NCBI GenBank assembly: GCA_913061345.1
Contig: CAJXTZ010000027.1
Coordinates: 1 to 29,040 of the forward strand
Source: an uncultured Erythrobacter sp.
Lineage (GTDB): Bacteria; Pseudomonadota; Alphaproteobacteria; Sphingomonadales; Sphingomonadaceae
Direction: 5' to 3'
DNA length: 29,040 nucleotides
The translations under genes and the position numbers were made by a program. Below, in pieces: positions 24,921-29,040 of the stretch; position 1 is the first letter of the stretch, and the number at the start of each line of letters is the position of its first letter. The notes beneath the pieces are model-generated. The model ran no database searches and was not told the origin of the DNA. It saw only the letters and a list, made by a program, of their open reading frames with translations.

Positions 24921-24965
24921 ATTGAGCTTGAAGGCACGACCGGGCACTGAGTTTCAATCGTTCAA

Positions 24966-27113
24966 TTAGCCAACAGACTTGGTCGCAAATCGCTTGTTCA
25001 AAAACGCCTGGACCTCGCTCATGGGCATTTCCGGAGATGAGTTGCCACTTCTGACATAGAGTTTCTCGGACTTGAGCCCGTTCTTATCAGCGACCGTGAG
25101 GACAACAGCAGCATCGGCTGGCCGCACATCGATCTTGCAGATTTCAACGCCTTCGATTTCTGGGAAGCTGATCTTCAATTTCGATGCTGTGACATTTTGC
25201 CCAAGCGCCTCCGAAAACAAGTTTCTCAAATGAAGCTCAAACCTGTCCTTATCCGCATCCCCCAAGGCCACATAGTCCTGCTCTAACCCGAGCGCCTCTC
25301 CGTCATCGGAAACCCCAATCAAAAGGGTGCCGCCTTCATAGCTGTTGGCAAAAGCCGCTACCGTTTTGGTAACAATTGCTTCCAAGCCTTTATTGACCTT
25401 TGACTCTTTCACATCCCAACGAAGAGTTTGCTTGAATTCAAGTTCTTCGCTTTCGCCTTCGGCGATCATTTCGGCGAGGGTGATCGGCGCCTCGCTTTTT
25501 TCTGTTTCGGTTATCGAAGTGAGAAACGCATTCAGTCCATCTGCGAGCTGTTTGCGCCGAGCGTCTAGGAACAACTCATAGTTTTCGAGCTTCCAGAGCT
25601 CGGGATCGTCTGGAATGCACTGTTTTGCCAGCGCATCAGGGTTCTTAGCATTGACTTCGCTGAGGTAATCCTCCGCATTTGTCGCGCTCTTCGATCTGTT
25701 GGCAATTGCAGTTAGAATTGCTCTGTTGGTGATCTCCTGAGCCAAGGAATATTTGATCCGATTTCCCATCCCATAACCGGCAGCCTTAAGCTTCGAAAAG
25801 GGGAAAATATGATCCTTTTCAAGCGCGTACTTCTTTCCCATTGATTGGCGAAGCTTGACCCCGGTTGTAAAGCAGGTGGCTTCCTTGCTCTTGAAGTACC
25901 ATCGCATCATTGGGAACAGTGGGTGCGTTATCGTCCTCCCCACAAATTCGTCCGGAATTATTTCCAGAGATCTCTCATCTTTGATGACTTGCAGCAGTTC
26001 ATCGAACGGATGGTCAGCATCCCTTACGATGCGAAGGTCACGATCCAACTTTTGAGGAAGCTGGCTGACATAACGCGTCCGAATTTGGGAGTAATAGAAC
26101 CACTTCACGACCTTCTTGATTTGTAGATCGCTAAGGTGCTCATCCTGCTGATAGCAGTACGCAATTATCGGGATCAAAGCGTAGATCGAGTTGATCTCGT
26201 CTGTGTGGTCCACATACGCATGCGATTGCATAAGATTGGCCACATAATCCAAGGTCTGGCTTTCCAGCTTTTCCCAGGCCTTTCTGATTGGTGCATCATT
26301 GCCTTGATCATGCAGCAGCCGCATGTTCGAGCCCGACGCGTATAGGCAAGCCAGCAAAGCGTAGATTACGAAATCGAGCTTGAAGACAAACCCGCGCTTT
26401 TCCAATTCGGCCAGCTTCGCCTTAAAAGTGTCTCGTGCCTGGGGCCAGTAACCCGAAATCTGGGCGAGCGCGAGTTCAGCTTCGGTCAGCGAAACGCCGC
26501 TAGCATTGACCTTGTAGAAAATGTCGATCGCTTCGCGGATGGACGCTTTGATCGGGATCGTTTGTTCGGGGAATTCCCGATCAAGGATCCGCTCAACTTT
26601 TCTGATGTTACCGGAGATATGCCGAGCGGACTCTTTGTCGACCTCTACCCCGCGCTCTTCGAGTTTCTTGAATACGTCCTGATCCCACACTTCGTCCTTG
26701 AAGATGGCCGTCAAATTCTGCCAGCGAGGATCATTCTCCATCTTGAGCTTCTTGTAATATTCCAGCTCAAGGTTCTCGAGGTTGACGTAAAGACCGCGCG
26801 TATCGTTCAAAATTTCCGGAGCCGTGTAGTAAGGTGGTAAGTCACCTCTGATCAGCATGTAAAGCGTGGTCAGGCGTTGTTGACCGTCGAGCAAGATGCG
26901 CACCGCGCCTTGCTTCTCATCATATTTGTGGGGGCCCTTGAGCTCAGGCGGGGTATTCGTCTCCCATGTGAGCATTGTGCCAGTTGGATATTCTTTGATC
27001 AGGGAGTCGATCAGTTGCTTTGCGTCATCGCGCTTCCAGACGTATTCTCGCTGGAATGCGGGTACGAAAAGCTGTCTTTCGTCGATCTTATCGAGAGCAA
27101 CTGAAATTTTCAT
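24966..27113 (-). CDS. DUF262-HNH-AlbA_2 fusion protein, probable defence nuclease
   Basis: A 715-residue three-domain protein. Residues 1-220 form a DUF262/GmrS-like domain with VPAFQREYVW (17-26), ILLDGQQRLTTLY (73-85, the DGQQR nucleotide motif) and FYKVNASGVSLTEAELALAQ (199-218). Residues about 410-480 hold an HNH or DUF1524-like nuclease signature: CFTTG, EKDHIFPFSKL (432-442), NRAIL (463-467) and ANRSKS (471-476). Residues about 554-700 form an AlbA_2 (Schlafen-type) domain: ESEELEFKQTLRWD, KTVAAFANSYEGGTLLIGVS, YVRSGNSSPEMP. DUF262 with DUF1524 is known from GmrSD, BrxU and SspE, which restrict modified phage DNA or depend on DNA modification. The AlbA_2 addition is unusual. The ATG is preceded by AGGGG. 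It lies 93 bp after hsdR on the same strand. Confidence 0.85.
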   Translation of the reverse strand: MKISVALDKIDERQLFVPAFQREYVWKRDDAKQLIDSLIKEYPTGTMLTWETNTPPELKGPHKYDEKQGAVRILLDGQQRLTTLYMLIRGDLPPYYTAPEILNDTRGLYVNLENLELEYYKKLKMENDPRWQNLTAIFKDEVWDQDVFKKLEERGVEVDKESARHISGNIRKVERILDREFPEQTIPIKASIREAIDIFYKVNASGVSLTEAELALAQISGYWPQARDTFKAKLAELEKRGFVFKLDFVIYALLACLYASGSNMRLLHDQGNDAPIRKAWEKLESQTLDYVANLMQSHAYVDHTDEINSIYALIPIIAYCYQQDEHLSDLQIKKVVKWFYYSQIRTRYVSQLPQKLDRDLRIVRDADHPFDELLQVIKDERSLEIIPDEFVGRTITHPLFPMMRWYFKSKEATCFTTGVKLRQSMGKKYALEKDHIFPFSKLKAAGYGMGNRIKYSLAQEITNRAILTAIANRSKSATNAEDYLSEVNAKNPDALAKQCIPDDPELWKLENYELFLDARRKQLADGLNAFLTSITETEKSEAPITLAEMIAEGESEELEFKQTLRWDVKESKVNKGLEAIVTKTVAAFANSYEGGTLLIGVSDDGEALGLEQDYVALGDADKDRFELHLRNLFSEALGQNVTASKLKISFPEIEGVEICKIDVRPADAAVVLTVADKNGLKSEKLYVRSGNSSPEMPMSEVQAFLNKRFATKSVG

Positions 27114-27206
27114 CTGATGCCCCTAAATTTCCAAATCACGCTGAATATCTCCCGTAATTCAACAGGCGTGATGCCGCCGATTACCTTTGCTCTGCATTTA
27201 TGCGGT

Positions 27207-28998
27207 TCATGCGCCATCGAGATCTCCAAGGTCGATATCTTTCCCTGCTTTGATCAGGTCGTAAATAAGGTTCGTAAGGATGCCGAGGCCTTGCTTGTCC
27301 TCTTTGAGAAGATGCGTGGCCAATGCATTGTTCGAACCCATTGCGCGCACCACCGCGCTTTGAACCGCCCCCGGAAGGCTTCCTTTCAACGCTTGGTCTT
27401 TGGAGTTTTCCTCAACCTGGGCTCTAACGATACTGTTCTCGCGGGTAATCGAAACGATTTGGTTTACGAAGCTCGCTTGATCTTTGATCGGAGCAGCTTC
27501 GCCAAAGATGCCGTTCAATCGTTCGATAAGCTCCTGCAGATACACAGGAAGCTTGCCTGGCGCATTGGAACCGCCGGGCCCCGCAGGCTTCAAGTTTGGG
27601 TCAGGGTCATCGGCGTTGTTGCCCTGATCATCGTTCTTTTTGATATCGTATCCTGTCAGCGAAATGCCTCTAAGGTCGACATGCTCGGGAGGGATGCCAT
27701 TGAGGCGGTTTGCAAGAAGTTTGGTAAAAGCGGCAAAATTCTCAATGCTGGGATCTCCCAGATCCAGCAATTGCGCGATGTAAGTGTATGTCCTGGAAAA
27801 CCTGGACAGCCCTGACTTAAACTCCAGCATCCGACCGATGCTTTCTTCCACTTGCATCCTTTCATGCTCGGCCTTCTTCGCAGCGGCATCGTCCCCTGTC
27901 TCAGTTGCCTTCAAAAATTCAACTTCACACCGCGCGGCTTCGCCGCGGAGGTCCTTGAGGCGAGCGTTAAAAAGGTCTGTCGGCCTTTGGGTGGCTGCGA
28001 ACATCGCCTTGTGGTGATCGTCTTTGGCAACGTCGAAAGTCTTGGCTGTTTCGAAACGCGCGACCTTGAACGCCTCGATGTCTTCGTCCGAGTAGATGCC
28101 TTGTTGGTCAAGGCCATCCTTCATGTCGTAGACAACGTTCGGGTCTTGAACCTCCGTGATTTGCGCCCCGGAATCGTATTTCTTGAAGGCTGCCCGGATC
28201 GCTTCCGGGTCGTTTACAAAATCGACAATGAAGGTTTCTTCCTTGCCCGGGAAGGTACGATTTAAGCGCGACAGCGTTTGAACAATCTCGACTTCGTTCG
28301 CGATCTTCTTGTCGACATACATGGCGACGAGCTTCGGCTGGTCGAACCCCGTCTGGAACTTGTTGGCAACGAGCATCACTCTGAATTCCGGCCGATCAAA
28401 TGCAATCCGAAGGTCTTTGACCTCGACGCCGGCGTTCATGTTGCTCTCGGTAAATTCCGCGTCGTCGTCACAAACGAACAGTTCGCCAGAAATCTGCGCG
28501 TCATCCGAGTGCATGACATCCTTGCCACTGAGCTTTCCTGAAAATGCAACCAACGCGCGAACGTCTTTGTACTGAGGATTGGCGACAACAAACGCATCGA
28601 AGGCTTTCTTGTAGCGAACAGCTGCCGCACGAGAGCTTGTCACAACCATTGCCTTCGCCTTTCCATCGAGGAGAGACGACACGTTGTGCCGAAAATGTTC
28701 CATTATGAACTGCACCTTTTGGGTGACGTTCGTGGGATGCAGGCTCATCCATTTGGCCAATGCGCGCTTGGCTGCCTTGCCGTCCACGCGCTTTTTGTCT
28801 TCCAATTCTTTTCCGAGGTTGAAGGCGGTCTTGTACGACACATAGCCTCTGAGCACGTCGAGGATGAAACCTTCGTCGATGGCCTGACGCATCTCGTATT
28901 TATGAAAAGCACGCGGCAGATTGTTTGGGCCGGGCGGACGGGACGGGTCTTGCGGCCTTCCAAACAACATCAAGGTCGAGTGTTTTGGTGTTGCAGTG
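27207..28998 (-). CDS. hsdR: Type I restriction enzyme R subunit HsdR, C-terminal part (truncated by contig end)
   Basis: The last 597 or so codons of the motor/nuclease subunit of a type I restriction-modification enzyme. The nuclease domain and first motor domain are missing. What remains starts at helicase motif III (TATPK) and contains the second RecA-like lobe, with MVVTSSRAAAVRYKKAFDA, LVANKFQTGFDQPKLVAMYV (motif V region), and VQTLSRLNRTFPGKEETFIV (motif VI region). It ends in the helical C-terminal domain (after DDPDPNLKPAGPGG) that binds HsdM/HsdS. A naive translation begins with MPSLVGSEMCIRDS, which is adapter sequence and not protein. hsdM and hsdS are not in the window and presumably lie upstream, to the right. 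Confidence 0.93.
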
Positions 28999-29040
28999 CT
29001 GTCTCTTATACACATCTCCGAGCCCACGAGACTAGGCATG
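28999..29040 (-). other. Sequencing adapter (Nextera i7 read-2 adapter), not genomic
   Basis: From CTGTCTCTTATACACATCT (28999) to the end is the reverse complement of the adapter at the left end, with the same index (TAGGCATG, Nextera N706). It interrupts hsdR and creates a false N-terminus in any predicted protein. Confidence 0.98.

Overview
The window is a 29 kb assembled contig. It probably comes from an alphaproteobacterium of the Sphingomonadales/Erythrobacteraceae type. That assignment is an inference from the protein style, the GC-rich and tightly overlapped tra operon, and the GTCCGC...GCGGAC intergenic repeats; there is no rRNA or marker gene here to prove it. Both extreme ends (1-48 and 28999-29040) are untrimmed Illumina Nextera i7 adapter, so neither end is a biological boundary.

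Layout. (1) 49-4091: a lower-GC region of small membrane proteins of unknown function and one APC-family amino-acid permease. Each gene is separated from the next by a member of a dispersed repeat family, and all copies point the same way. (2) 4092-4791, minus strand: a two-gene regulatory pair, an XRE-type HTH protein and an AlpA-type HTH protein, transcribed divergently from the tra genes. The 367-bp divergent region holds overlapping inverted repeats and two direct repeats 21 bp apart. (3) 5159-22873: a complete F-type mating-pair-formation (type IV secretion) operon in the order traA, traL, traE, traK, traB, dsbC, traV, traC, orf, trbI, S26 peptidase (traF/trhF-like), traW, traU, trbC, traN, traF, traH, traG. 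Almost every junction is a 1-11 bp overlap. (4) 22875-23075, minus strand: a small membrane protein converging on traG. (5) 23228-24879: a hipBA toxin-antitoxin pair with three operator-like repeats upstream. (6) 24966-28998, minus strand: the C-terminal part of a type I restriction HsdR, followed by a 715-residue protein fusing DUF262 (GmrS-like), an HNH/DUF1524-like nuclease and an AlbA_2 (Schlafen-type) domain.

How it fits together. The tra block makes the pilus and the secretion channel: pilin TraA; inner-membrane TraL, TraE, TraB, TraC and TraG; the outer-membrane TraK/TraV core; and the periplasmic TraW, TraU, TrbC, TraN, TraF and TraH, with DsbC for disulfide handling. No relaxase, coupling protein TraD, oriT, integrase or replication gene is visible, so whether the element is a plasmid or an ICE cannot be decided. 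The XRE/AlpA pair is the obvious candidate for controlling the tra promoter. hipBA and the restriction/DUF262 block look like a stability and defence cargo next to the transfer module.

The most novel candidate is the DUF262-HNH-AlbA_2 fusion encoded directly downstream of hsdR. Next are the repeat family bracketing every gene of the left arm, and the pairing of an F-like pilin with an S26 peptidase of the pilin-cyclising type.
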